A DNA stretch of 63,472 nt from Heterostelium multicystogenum (taxonomy: Eukaryota > Evosea > Eumycetozoa > Acytosteliales > Acytosteliaceae): positions 1 to 63,472 of the forward strand of contig RCNN01000177.1 in the NCBI GenBank assembly GCA_003667245.1, read 5' to 3'. Shown here piece after piece: positions 12,747 through 25,270 of this stretch. The notes under the pieces were generated by a model, which ran no database searches, was not told the DNA's origin, and saw only the letters and a list, made by a program, of their open reading frames with translations. The position numbers were made by a program, and so were the translations under genes. Every line of letters begins with the position of its first letter. Positions within the stretch are counted from its first letter, which is position 1.

Positions 12747-13837
12747 AATTTCAATAAAGTTTCTTCTAACTTCTTACTTCTATCTGCTTGTTATTATTGT
12801 ATGTATGTTGTTGCAATCCGAATTAACGCTTTTATTTACATAAATATTAAATGTTTGTTGTTTTTCCAATCAATCTAATATATGTATGTAATCTACAATG
12901 TTGATATTAATGTACTATGTTTAATGGCTGTGGTATCTACAAGTACAAAAGATCCAAGATAGTATATATCTTTTTATTTTTATTTTTTTATTATTATTTA
13001 TCTTTTTCTTTGTTTTTTTTTTTTTAAGCTACTGTCAGACAGAATCTTACTAGGATGAAAAAAAAATAAAAAATGTTTTTGCAAAAAAAAAAAAAAATAC
13101 AAAAATACAAAAACAAACAAAATTTTTTGAATTTTGAATTCAAAGTGTACATAGTTGCAATATGTTTCACGAAAACAAAGAACTACTTGAATCATCGTAC
13201 CGGTTCTATTTGATTTGAATATTCGAGCATACATGCTAGCAGTTCACCTCCAGCGACCTCCGTCTTTGGTTAACATGTGTAATAGAACAAACACATGGTT
13301 GGAAGAAAAGAATACAATTAATCATCAGTCGTATCAATTATAACCAACATAATGCTGGTGGTCCAACTACTACTATGCTTGTCTCATGAGACATAATTTA
13401 GATAAGATAGAAGACTTCAATGAGGATGAGATGATGTCAAGATCTAGATTTAGTCTACCAAAACATCCATCTTAATTCATGGAACCAAACCAATCCAAAT
13501 TTTAACAGTTCTTTTTTCTTTGTTCCACAACTCTACCTCTTTTGTAAATTTTAATTATTTTTAATTTAATTAATTATTTTTCAGTTTATTTAAAATTTTA
13601 ATTTAAGTTGAAGTTGATGAATCATTTGTTTGATTATTAAATTCATTTGTGGAAATCGCGATTTACATATATATATATTATTTTATCTCTATTTTGTATA
13701 CATTTAATTACATTACATTACTTTTACTTCATAAGTTATCTTTCAAATTCAATATATATATAATATTTAGTTGTAATAATTTTTTAATTAAAACAAACAT
13801 TTAATATTTATCTAATAGTTTTCTCTTTAGTTATAAA
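12747..13837. other. Intergenic region between the divergent Rab and NPL4 genes
   Basis: This region separates the divergently transcribed Rab-like and NPL4 genes and so holds both promoters. It contains long T and A runs (for example about 13010-13025 and 13084-13096) and a 12-bp perfect palindrome at 13381-13392 with core TCTCATGAGA. I see no RNA gene or coding region. Confidence 0.6.
13381..13392. promoter_or_regulatory. 12-bp perfect palindrome (possible binding site)
   Basis: The sequence GTCTCATGAGAC reads the same on both strands. The core TCTCATGAGA recurs in another gene-free stretch at 52391-52402. A role as a dimeric protein-binding site is only a guess. Confidence 0.25.
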
Positions 13838-15811
13838 ATGGTATGTTTAGATTTATCTCAAGGTTGTTTAATGCTTGAACTAGTATATTAATACATTTAT
13901 ATTTAGTTAATTGCAGTTAGAACTCCTGTAGGAACAAAAAGAGTAGAGGTTGCTGATGGATCAACTGTCAGATCAATCTATGAAGGTTTACGTAATATGG
14001 GTGTTGAAGTGGAAGGAACAGTATTAACAAGCACACCACGTGATCCTCCAATTAAAACAGAGTTGACTCTTTCACAAGCTGGAATAAAGCAAGGTGATAT
14101 GTTATTACTTATCTCTGTACAGACAAACAACAATAATAACAGCAACAATAGTAATAATAATAATAGTAATTTTAGTGTCATCACCAGCATCAAGTCATTC
14201 AAGTTCAAATAGTTCAAATATATCAAGCAGTGGAAAATCATTGTCAATGCAAACATGCACCAGGAGACAAATGTGTATTTTGCTCAGATAGCTTAGGTGA
14301 GAAGAAATGCACTCACCCAGAGTCGGCCACATGTCCCAACTGTCAAGACAAGAAATTCACTGGTAAGAAGTTGAAGTGGCTATGCAATCATCCACCCGGT
14401 GGAAATGTAGTAACTGCATCAGAGTACCAAAGAAGGTATCGTATAAATGTACACATGGTCCCAGTGCTGTTTGTGCCAATTGTATAGATAAAGTAAGCTC
14501 AAACAATAAAACAGAACCAAACAGTAGTGGAGCTTCTTCGCCAGCGGATAGATCTTCAGCACCATCTTCTCCACCCAATCTCGATACAAACAACAACAAC
14601 TTCGTCGAAGGAAAATCATCACCTTTGCCAGCAAACCAAAACAAACTGCACCTACAACAAAGTGTTTGCATGGTCCCAATGCAAAGTGCACTAACTGCTT
14701 GCCAAAAAGACGACCCCAATGACACTGAGCCACCCAAACGTCGTTGCAAAGAACCACGGTATCCATGGTAGCTGCATTGAATGCATTGAGTGGCGTGAGA
14801 GTCTCAAGATGAAGCTAAAGAGTCAAGACTCTGCACACTGTCCTGGTGCAGCAATTGCTGTCACTCCAGCCAACGAATTCCAACATTATGTCAGCAGCCG
14901 CAAGTTTGAGGAGCAGCGTATTGGATTCCTCTATGGTAATTTCTTACAGGACGGATCGGTGCCTGTAGATGTAATATACGAACCACCACAAAAAGGAGAT
15001 AAAAAATCAGTGACACTCATTGAAGATCAATCCATCGACAAAATTGAATCACTTGCAGCATGCTTGGTATGTGCCGTGTCGGTTGGATCTTCTCACATCC
15101 TTCAAGAAAATATATAATGTCATCATCAGAAATCATGCAAGCTGCTCACTACCAGAATAAGTTTGGTAACTCTTTGTAACATTAATTCTATCTGGTAGGT
15201 ATTAATTGTTGAACAACGCTGACTACGGTTAACTAACTTTTGTTTGGATCATATATAGTTAATAGTGAAGGTAACAGTAATTTAGAAGCTTTCCAAGTAT
15301 CCGACCAGGCAATGAAAATTAGAGAAAACTGGAGAGTTCCTACCGAATCAATCAGAGCCAACCGTTTGTAAATTAAATCACCAGTATTAGTCGAGGGCTC
15401 AGAGACAGTCAATGCAGACAACAATTTCTTTATTGTAACTGTTCCAGTTAAAGCAAGAGATGACAACCATTCTTGAATTGTACATTCCCAGTCAACAACA
15501 GATCTCCACCTACCTCTGATTCTGACTTGGCTTCCTAACAAGATGGACAATCAATATCAATCAAAGTTGACATTCTTTTCAGACTTCCACTTTTTAGTAT
15601 AATTTACTAAATCAAGGTATATTTGATTTAAATGTAAGTCCTATCAAATAACTATTTCAATAACTTGAACAATTTTCTAATTATTCCTTAATTTAGACTG
15701 ATCTTCCACTTATTTGTGACAATGTTAAATCAAGAAACATCAAATAGTTTAGATATTTACTATGAACTAATTGAAGCTCATGTTGGTGAGCTTATTGGTC
15801 ACGATCATTAG
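13838..15811 (+). CDS. NPL4, ubiquitin-binding cofactor of the CDC48/p97 segregase
   Basis: NPL4 pairs with UFD1 to bring ubiquitinated proteins to CDC48/p97 in ERAD and other extraction reactions. The start codon stands alone in exon 1 (13838-13840). The intron 13841-13906 must end at the upstream TAG, because the downstream CAG acceptor would give an immediate stop. Exon 2 then begins LIAVRTPVGTKRVEVADGS, an N-terminal ubiquitin-like domain ending near QGDMLLLISVQTN, followed by poly-Asn and Ser. A Cys/His-rich region (about 14240-14700) repeats CxxC pairs spaced by CxHPP and CxHGP motifs. The NPL4 MPN-like core follows: FEEQRIGFLYGNFLQDGSVP, VIYEPPQKGD, then (after a frame break near 15067) CRVGWIFSHPSRKYI and EIMQAAHYQNKFG. 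More C-terminal pieces are found at 15262-15590 (VEGSETVNADNNFFIVTVPV) and 15723-15811. Several frame breaks and introns leave the C-terminal half fragmentary. Confidence 0.85.
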
Positions 15812-15976
15812 ATATCATATTTACAATATTACTAGAAATGAATAGTTAGTGATAATGGACAATCTTCCAATATCATAATGAATAAATATATATATAAGTA
15901 TTTAAATACTTTAATACTACTATTTTAATTAGGATTATTATTATTTTGTTTATTTATCATTCTTTCATTTCTCTAA

Positions 15977-16834
15977 TCAACTTGATTCTGACTCTGATGA
16001 CGATGATTCTGACTCCGACGATGAAGATTCTGAACTTTCTACACTTGCTTTCTTTCCATTACTTGATTTTTTAGAACTTTTCTTTTTGGACTCTGATTCT
16101 GAAGATGATGATTCTGATGATTCTGATGATTCTGATGATTCTGATGAATCTGATTCTGATTCAGATTCAGATGACTCTGATTTCTTTTTGTTCTTTTTCT
16201 TGCTATCTTCTTTGTTGTCTGTTTTAATCTTACTTGTTTTTACTGCTGTCACTTGATCCAGCTCCAGATGTAGATGCCGAAGAGTTCTCTTCGTCGCTCT
16301 CTGATTCGGACTCTGAAGAATCTGATTGGTTCTTTCTTTTCTGTTGCTGCTCTTTCTTTCTCTTAAAACCTCCACCATAGTCAGAGTTTCTCTCTGAGAT
16401 GTCTCCATCATCTGTCTCGTAGTTGTTTGATTTCAATGGTGTGGTAACCAGCTCGTCAAGTGGAACTGGTGCTGATTTATCGCTATTCTTATTAGCACGT
16501 CTGCTGGTACCGTCGTCCTCATCGTTGACGGCGGTGCTAGCGGATCCCTCGATTTCCATCATTGATTGATTGCTAGCCTCTATACCGTCGTCAGCATTCT
16601 CTAATGTTTGTTGGTCGTTGGCATCAGTATCTCCATAGATTGATTTAGAGAGATACTTTTGGAAGTGCTGTAAATTGTTTGAAATAATCTGGAAGAAGTC
16701 ATCGTTACCACCGTTACCGGTGATGAACAACCTTGTGGTCGCTCTGTAGCTTACGTTCTTCATTGAACTTTGACAACAAACTCCAATGCCTTTTCATTGG
16801 AAATCTTTGATCTCTTGATAACTTCGATATCCAT
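15977..16834 (-). CDS. Acidic Ser/Glu/Asp-rich protein of unknown function
   Basis: I do not recognise this protein. An ATG at 16834 starts MDIEVIKRSKISNEKALEFV, continuing after frame breaks near 16765 and 16740 into LFITGNGGNDDFFQIISNNL and LQHFQKYLSKSIYGD. That amounts to about 70 structured-looking residues. The rest is low-complexity: an acidic stretch, a Lys/Arg patch (FKRKKEQQQKRK), then alternating SES/SSES repeats broken by Lys clusters (KKKNKKK, KKKSSKKSSNGKK). The pattern of acidic-Ser blocks alternating with basic Lys blocks resembles nucleolar phosphoproteins such as NOLC1/SRP40, but this is a composition match only. A further frame break sits near 16235. The stop is at 15977. 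Confidence 0.6.
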
Positions 16835-17491
16835 CTCTATATATATAGTAAAGAATAAATAAATAAAACAAACTTTAAATTAACAAATATAAAAACTAAA
16901 CAATAAATAAAACAAATCAAAAGATAAAAGGGGCAATACAATACAACAGCAAGTCTTTTGAATCAATGACTCTCGTTTCATTCGTCTTTTTTTATTTTTT
17001 GATTTTGGCAATTTAATTTTAATAATTATTATTATTATTTATTTTAGAACTTTTTCTAGTTATATTTATGTCCTCAAACTAAAGGAAGGGAGGTAGTAGA
17101 GTTGTTCTAGTCTAGTCTAGTTAGCTATGTTTTTCTTTGAAATATTGGGAGATTGGAAGGGAATCAGTATTGTATAATTTGTGATAGATTAGTTAGTATA
17201 ACTCTTTATAAAGAGTCTAAGACAATTGACCATTAGTTCCGATCGTTATCAAACAAGTATCCTTACATTGTCTATAATGATGATTAATATTTTATTGACA
17301 ATGTAAGGATGTCTAAAAATATTGAAATGATCACCAAGATATCTTCAAAATATTAATCAAAAGAAATAATATTAATTAAAAAAATTAGTGAAGATGAAAA
17401 AACTAGTCATCTCTCAATAAAAAAGGTTTATTTATTTTGAAATTAAAATAATAATAATATTATCTTTTGATAAGGATTATTAGAGTTAAAT
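16835..17491. other. Intergenic region between divergent acidic-protein and PTPA genes
   Basis: AT-rich promoter region between two divergently transcribed genes. Its only distinct structure is the inverted repeat at 17259-17310. Confidence 0.6.
17259..17310. repeat. 14-bp perfect inverted repeat with 24-nt spacer
   Basis: The arm ATCCTTACATTGTC (17259-17272) is exactly complementary to GACAATGTAAGGAT (17297-17310). An RNA from either strand could form a 14-bp stem with a 24-nt AT-rich loop. It lies about 180 bp upstream of the PTPA start. It could be a small RNA, a regulatory hairpin or a relic of a small mobile element; the sequence alone does not decide. Confidence 0.5.
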
Positions 17492-18638
17492 ATGTCAGAT
17501 ACACCATTATCATCATCATCATCACCACCACCAGCCAAGATACTATCAGATCATGTATATGTTGTGCCTTCGAAAGTGATTATAAATGAACATGATTTGA
17601 ACTACTTCTTGTCAACTATATCATTCAAATCGTTGATGGCTTTTATACAGAGAATGGGTGATAATATCATAAGCAAACCAAATTCATATCATCTTCAGCA
17701 AGTCTCACCTGTATGTTATGCAGCTGCTGTGCTAGCAATCGAAATGATAATTATGTGCTAATCACTCATTTGAATCTTAGGTTGTGGATGCTATTCAAAA
17801 CCTGTTGAATCAAATCAATGCGTGGATCGATGACATCCCACCATTGGCACAACCAATGAGATATGGAAACAAGGCATATCGAACTTGGAATCAAAAATTG
17901 GTGGACAATGTTATTGAGCTGCACAAGGCTTTTATTCCAGATGAGCTTCACTCTTCCATACAAGAGTTGTCACCTTACCTGATCGATGCAATGGGAAATG
18001 CTACACGTCTTGACTATGGAACGGGACACGAGCTACACTTTGTTGCTTGGCTCTACTGTTTGAGAGCAATCGGTGTTGTCAATCTCGAAGATGAAGTCGC
18101 ACTCGCACTTAGAGTATTCCCAGCATATCTCACACTAATACGTAAGCTGCAGAGAGTCTATGGATTGGAGCCAGCCGGAACACATGGTGTCTGGTCACTC
18201 GATGACTACCAATTCATCCCCTTTATTTGGGGTGCTGCACAGCTTACAGACACAGAATTCAAGCCAACAGACATATTGTCAAGTGCCATCATCGACAAAA
18301 AACTATGAAAACTTTATGTATTTTGCATGTATTAAATATATTAACACTGTATGTAGCCCCACATTGCTGTTCTAAAGGTCTTTGGATGATGAAGACCAAT
18401 TGATCAAAATTCACTAACAACGCCCTCCCACTCCAATACCTATCCAACCCCAAATTTGTAGGTTAAAAAAGGTCCTTTCCATGAGCACTCACCAGATTTA
18501 TATAATATAAGCGGTGCTGCATCTTGGAGTAAGATTCACCAAGGAATGATGAAGAAGTTCTATGCCGATGTTGTAACCAAAGTACCCATTATGCAACACT
18601 TCCTCTTTGGTTCCATCCTTGTATTAAAATTAAAATAA
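17492..18638 (+). CDS. PTPA, serine/threonine-protein phosphatase 2A activator
   Basis: PTPA is an ATP-dependent chaperone and peptidyl-prolyl isomerase that activates the PP2A catalytic subunit. Exon 1 (17492-17710) encodes a Ser/Pro-rich start and the first helices. Intron 17711-17780 has GTATGT...TAG. Exon 2 carries [30 protein letters not shown] and [20 protein letters not shown], the family's nucleotide and substrate-binding signatures. Six A residues at about 18297-18302 break the frame where five are needed. Correction gives [17 protein letters not shown] and the next intron, 18349-18461. Exon 3 encodes [20 protein letters not shown] and [17 protein letters not shown], and ends at a TAA at 18636-18638. 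With the corrected frame the length (about 310 residues) is normal for PTPA. Confidence 0.92.
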
Positions 18639-21600
18639 ATTAAAATAAATTAAAATAACAATTTAAATAAAAAATGCAAATATCTTCAAAACTCTTGTAA
18701 TTAATGCGCTTATGTAACACTAACAAACTAAACATTCCCCTCTTTCTCTTAAGAGAATCAACAGCTCTTGTAAGTGAACTTTGAGTGGTGACTGTCGAGT
18801 GAGATTGTGGGTGAGTTTAGTCTTTTGATGAACCCTGTATGTTCTATAACTTCATGTGTGTGTTGTATCATATCTTTCATTTGGTGTGTGTTGGTGATTG
18901 ATGAACCTGCAGGATGTTGTGCCGCCTAAAAAACTAAAAAACAAAAATAAATAGTATTTTGCTGTTGTTTTTAATACTTAGTAGTTCCCCCCACTTTTTC
19001 AAAAAAAATAATTATTCAAAAATATAATTTTGAAAATCCCATGCCTTATTAAGATGATTGATGTTTTTGTTTTTGGTTGGTGGTGATGTGTTGGTTGGTG
19101 TGTTACTCAAACACTCGATAGTCATTATTATTATTTTCATTTTTTTTGTTTTTCCATTAATATTTTGTTATTTGTTCATTAGTAGTAGTTTATTTTGTGT
19201 AGTTTCAAAAGAGATTGATTTCTTTCTTATACGATTTAGATATTAGTTTATACAACAATTAGATCAGTATCATTACCACCAATATTGTAGAATTATAAAA
19301 GGAAATCAAATACTTATTAAAAGATAGAGTTAGTTAGTTATTGTGGTGGAAATAGATAACCTCAGATTAAAAGACACTTAGATTAAAACGCACCAAACTT
19401 AATAAATAATAATAATAGAATCATAATTAACAAAGAAAAGATTAGTAGTGTCAGTTGAACTAAAGATAAAATAATAGAATAACTTTTAAAAACCAGAATA
19501 ATAACAAAAAGTTAGTTTAGAATATTATATTTAATAGGAGTTCTAGTAGTTTATAAAGGCAACAGCAATAATATTGTTATTGGTAGGTATCATTGTTTGC
19601 ATATCAATCATTTTGCAAAATAGTTAGGACATACTATTATGATAACAATAAAATAATATGGGTCATCAGGATTGAAGAGGATTGGAGAAGATCGAAGAGG
19701 ATTGATAGGGGCTTAGGGTAGCATAGATATCCATCAGCAAGCAATATAGTAAATCATGTTCGAGATATTCGACTGAATTTAAATTCAATTGGCAGAATAG
19801 AGATAATTTAACAAAAGATTGGTTAAAGTTTTAATTGAATTCTCTCTTGCTGCCATGACAGTCCGTTTCTTGTTCTATTGTAACCACATAGATGAATACA
19901 ACTTGTATTGTATTAAAGTTGTATACTCTACTCTGTTGTATTGTTCTAGTGGTTATATTGTCACCAGAATAGTGTATTAATATTATTTGTATATTTGTGT
20001 TAGAAGCTGAAATATCAAGCTTATTCCAAATTTAGACTTCTGTTTATAATATACCAGCCAATCATTTGTCTAACTCATCCCTCATTGTCTTGGCATTCAA
20101 CACTCACCATTACCGTCATGAAACATCTACTTAATTTGTCAATCAATTAAAAAGATTACAATGAGCGTGTGTCTAGTGAAGTTGTATAGATTCAATCTAC
20201 AGATTCCTCTCAATGCCAATAACAATACATTATATTCTTGACACATTGCTAAGCATAGGAGTAATCTTTCAATTGTAGTATTACGAAAAGCTTATCATTC
20301 ATTCATTCCTTTGCTGTTCATTCACTCATCCATCTAATTGTTTATTAATATTATTACTTTGTTGTTCTCTCACTCACTCAACCACCCATAATTTCTCTAA
20401 CCACACTTACACCTCTGATAAAAACGATGAATTAGATAGATTTTATTATTACCCCCATTTTCTAAAATAACACTTGTTTCTTACTTATTTGCTTTCCAAT
20501 GTCATCATAAATCATCATCATCAGATAGCTAATATATGTGTGTGGGTGTGTGTTGTGGTTGTTTTGATTACTTTATTTTCGGATGATAGGTCATCATCAT
20601 TTGTTATATTAAATGTTATAAATACCAGAGTGTAGAAGATCATCAACAAGTTGAACAACACAATACTAAAATCAACATCAACATCAACAACAACAACAGT
20701 AATAATAAAAACATTTTTAATACAACAAATAAATTATTAATATCTTTGATATCAGATTTTATGATCTAATAATATTTTATTAGCTAACCAAAATAACATT
20801 TACAACACACCACCATCACAAGCAGATAATATATTCTTGGCTAATTGTAGCTAATTGTAGGTAGTGTATACTGATCATGTCTGCACCCATTCATCATCTA
20901 GCCAACACTTAACCACATACTTCACACATCAATCAGTCACACGCCAATCATCTCAACCGACACTTATCAGTTTCACCTCAATAACCTATTTTAGTAGTAA
21001 TGTAATGATTGGTTTTGATCAAGACATAAACATCACCCTTCACACCAATACCCAATAGTTCTGCTGTTAGAAACACTTGCTTTACACCATCTTTATATCT
21101 ATCTATTTCTAAATTGGATACATAAGTTGGAGCAGAAACATGTTAGATAGATATATTAGATAGGGATATTACAAGCGGATGGAGGTGGATGAGTGGGCTC
21201 ATCAGATTACTATGAGTATTACAATACAGATATAAATTTATTTGGTCAATTTATAAATATTCTTTCTGTTGAAGTGATGTGGTCAGATTTGATGCTTTCT
21301 TTGGCAGAAATTGGACGTTCCACAATTGAGCCACCACCCTAAAAACCAACCAATTGTTTACTGTGCTGATTATGTCAAGCCTTAACATTTCAACATTATG
21401 ATATTTGCCATAATTAATCACTACTCTAATATTATTAACTAAGATTGAAGTCGATGGTTTTGAGTCATTGCCATCACCGACATCATCCCCGAATCAATCA
21501 TATTTTTAATCTCATCTCCCCATCATCCACATCAAAATACTACTTTGTAAGAGAGTAGTCCAACGGTTTATATCAAACAACACCCACAAATCCAAGCTTT

Positions 21601-23182
21601 TATTAATGTCTGATCTGATGTATCATATGTTTCTCTGATAAACAATTTATTTAAGTTTGGGATTGAAACAAAGTAAGGGTTATAATAATGGCAGTAATTA
21701 TATTAATAACAATATGTGCTGATTAAATATTTGATTGCATGTGATTAATTAATCACATCTCACTATCTTATAAATCATACTCACTCCACTTACTCATCAC
21801 TTTCATTTTATCTTAATATTACTCTTTTTGTCGATATTTGATGTTGCCCACCCACCACCATCTGTGTTTTAAATGAACAACAATAACAAACACCCACTAT
21901 CCCTCTACTACTTCACCACTACCACCAATCATAATTTGAAATATAAAAAGATTTTGACGTAAACAAAGCTGGTTTGTGATGGAGTCCACCATTCACCAAC
22001 CATCTGTTTAGTTACTCAAATATTTTAAATCTGACTCTCTCTCTCTCTATATTATCTGTATTGCCGTTGATATGCTTGTTTATATTTTAATAAATCGAAA
22101 AATCAATCTGAATCCAAAATATCCTATCCGCATCTCTATGTACGAGTCATCCAACAAAATGTTAATAAATACTGCAGCATCAGATATCTACTTTCACTTC
22201 ATTTATATACATATATATATATTTCCAAGGACGTACATTAATTTGTTTATTCATTTTGTTTTTTTTAATTTCAAAGTACTTGTTGTACTATAATTTTTTA
22301 TTAACAAATAATTATATATATTTATATTTATATTAAATAATTATTATTATAATAATAATAATATTTAACCTTAACCTCACCATCACTCTGTTGTATTGAC
22401 AGTAACCTAATAATTTAAATTATCTACGGTTTCCAAACAACACCAGATATTTAAATTCAAAATTCTGATTTTATCACTTTTCTTTTCTTCACATATAATT
22501 CATTCAATTTTTATGTATATACCTATTTTATTTATTTTAATAATTATTAGCTGAATCCTATCGAAAGGAAAATCTTATACACCTTGTTTATTTATTGTTA
22601 AACCTAACCTTTTCTTTCTTTAAAATAATAACAATATTAATTTTTGCATTCCCTCCTCTTTCGTCCGTCCACCCAGACAGACATCCATTCAAAATAATAT
22701 TTTCCTTCTTTCTATTTATTGATTGGTAATAACTCTGCCCACTTCACAATCATTGTCTACTTGTTTTTTTCAAAAACAAAAATATTTAGACATTTTTCCT
22801 ATCCCTATTTATTTGTTCTATTATTTGTAAAGAATTCTGTTGTTCTTTACATCCTGTAAATATTTATTTTTCCCCTAAACCTTAAATTGTGTTTGTTCCA
22901 AACCCAATATATTATTACAATAAATTAAGTTATTTGTTGTATGTTTTTTCTCTTTTGTTTAAAATTGGCAACTCTATTCAATTGTAAGCCATCATTATTG
23001 TTGACAACGTTGTGCTATTTATAAAATTAATTTTAAGAGTGAGATAATAGATTTAAAATTTTCAATATCCTGACCCCAAATATAACGTCCAATAATAATA
23101 ATAATTATAACAATTTTTATAACTTTAAATTACAATTTATTAATTTATTATTATAAATTATAATTCAATATTAATTCCAAAA
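18639..23182. other. 4.5-kb gene-free region upstream of hmgA
   Basis: I find no coding region with recognisable domains or plausible exon structure here. The sequence is AT-rich with scattered TGTG, CATCAT and ACAACA short repeats, a tandem CTAATTGTAG duplication near 20841-20860, and an ACCCATAA box at 20384-20391. It is unusually long for a dictyostelid intergenic region and may hold distal control sequences or unannotated non-coding RNA. Confidence 0.5.
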
Positions 23183-25108
23183 ATGTTGGTACTTCCAAAG
23201 TTAGACATCAAGGACATCTTTTGGGTTTTCTATATAGTTTTCTTAATTCCAAAGTTAAACTTTTTTCAGCAGCTTTGGCTATCAAACAATAATGTCTGTC
23301 AGAGAATTATTCCCTTTTTTCAAATGGGTAAGTTAACTTTAGAATAGTTTCCAATTGGAAACATCATTAATAGCTTATATGTTATTTCAAATAAAAATAG
23401 GGTTTCAACATTAGAAGATCAAACTTCTTGGTTCCAATCCTTAGTAATAATATAATTGTAACTGGTGAGGAGGCAGTTAGTTTCGAAAAGCCTTTGCCAA
23501 TTAAAGATTCACTACAGCTTTTGGGTGATAAATCACTCTCTGTCGTATGTTCAGCCGATTCCGTTTCTCCTCAAAATTCTGCTCCAGTCACCGAAAAAGA
23601 TATCATCGTTGCTTTGCTAGAGAAGAAAAATTTACAAAACAAAAGTCAAATTAAACATCAAACAACAACCATCACCTCAATCGCCTCAACAACAAGATTC
23701 AGATAAAGATCAAAAAGAGAAACAACATGCAAACCAATTCCATCACCACAATCCCACACAACAATCACTATTATATTTATCAGACAAAGAAATTATTGCC
23801 AAAATTGAAAAAGGTGAGATTCCACCTCTATCGATTGGAAGCCGAGCTTGGTGACTGCAGCAGAGCCGTCGAAATCCGAAGAGCAGTCCTCGAAAAGAAT
23901 ATCGAAAAGACCATTCCCGAACTCCCACATACTTCATACGACTTCTCCAAGGTTCTCGGTGCCTGTTGTGAGAACGTCATTGGTTACGTACCCATTCCAG
24001 TCGGTACTGCCGGTCCACTCATGTTGAACAACCAGCCAGTTAACGTTCCAATGGCCACCACAGAGGGTTGTTTAGTTGCCAGCACACACAGAGGTTGTCG
24101 CGCCATCTCCGAGTCTGGTGGTGCCAAAGCAACCATCATTTCTCGAGGAATGACAAGAGCACCAGTTGTTCGTTTCCCAAGTATTATTAGAGTTGGTGAA
24201 TGCGTAGAATGGCTCAAAGAATCGGCAAACTACGAAACCGTAAAGAAAGAGTTTGATTCAACCAGTAGATTTGCAAGATTGACTGGACTTAAAACCACAG
24301 TTGCTGGTCGTTCTTTATATATTAGATTCAAATGCGATACTGGAGATGCTATGGGAATGAACATGGTATCCAAAGGTGTAGAGGCAGTGCTTAATTTATT
24401 AAAAATTCAATTTAAAGATATGGAAATATTAAGGTAACTATACATGATTACAATTCAATATCAGAAAATAGATAGATATTAAACATTTTACATTATAGTT
24501 TATCAGGAAATATGTGTACAGATAAGAAACCATCAGCAATCAACTGGATTGAAGGTAGAGGTAGAACTGTTGTGAGTGAAGCAATTATCAGCGGTGAAAT
24601 TTGCAAAAAGTCTTGAAAACTTCTGTTCAGGCAATGGTCGATTTGAATATTTCAAAGAATTTAGTTGGTTTCAGCTATGGCTGGTTCAGTTGGTGGTTTT
24701 TAACGCAACATGCTGCCAACATCGTCACAGCTATCTTCTTGGCAACTGGTCAGGACTGTGCTCAAAATGTAGAGTCTTCCAATTGCATAACACTCATGGA
24801 GGCCTGCAACGATGGTAAAGATCTCTATATAAACAGTTACAATGCCCTCGATTGAAGTTGGTACTGTTGGTGGTGGTACTTTCTTACCAGCACAATCTTC
24901 ATGTTTAGATATTATTTGGTGTCAAGGGATCCAAGCCAGGTTTTCCAGGTCAAAACACGCCGACCAATTGGCAAGAATAGTATGTGCTACTGTAATGGCT
25001 GGTGAGTTGAGTTTAATGGCAGCCCTATCAGCAGGTCATTTAATGAAATCCCATCTTCAGCTAAATAGAAAAACAAGTAGTACAAGTTTGGAAATAAAGA
25101 GTGTGTAG
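23183..25108 (+). CDS. hmgA: HMG-CoA reductase (hmgA type)
   Basis: This enzyme reduces HMG-CoA to mevalonate with NADPH at the ER membrane, feeding sterol and isoprenoid synthesis. The clear reading begins at an ATG at 23292 ([12 protein letters not shown]), with an intron at 23328-23400. An upstream ATG at 23183 opens a frame with a hydrophobic segment ([15 protein letters not shown]) that is probably the membrane anchor, joined by a one-base frame break. The linker region contains [18 protein letters not shown]. The catalytic domain shows [11 protein letters not shown] with the catalytic Glu, [15 protein letters not shown] with the catalytic Lys, GDAMGMNM with the catalytic Asp, and [11 protein letters not shown] with the catalytic His. 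A second intron lies about 24435-24499. Frame breaks cluster at about 24603-24715 (three short runs one base too long or short), and others lie near 23690-23870 and 24930. All four catalytic residues are present. There is no multi-pass sterol-sensing domain. Confidence 0.92.
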
Positions 25109-25270
25109 TTTATATATATTATAGAAAGAGTTAATTTATATTCTTCATCAATGAATGAATTTAATTATATTTTTAACTTTGATATTTGGTCTGTTAAGTT
25201 GGAATAAACACTTGGTGCATCTCTTGGAGGGGCGATTGGAGTGATATATTTAACTGTCCCGTCCATTTCA

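Noticed and set aside
19058..19246. Open frame with hydrophobic segments in the gap upstream of hmgA
   Set aside because: The hydrophobicity comes from T-rich DNA (Phe, Leu, Ile codons); there is no supporting domain.
20384..20391. ACCCATAA, resembling the dictyostelid upstream element (DUSE) of small RNA genes
   Set aside because: About 60-70 bases downstream I see no recognisable snoRNA boxes, snRNA or Class I RNA; an 8-base match in AT-rich DNA is weak.
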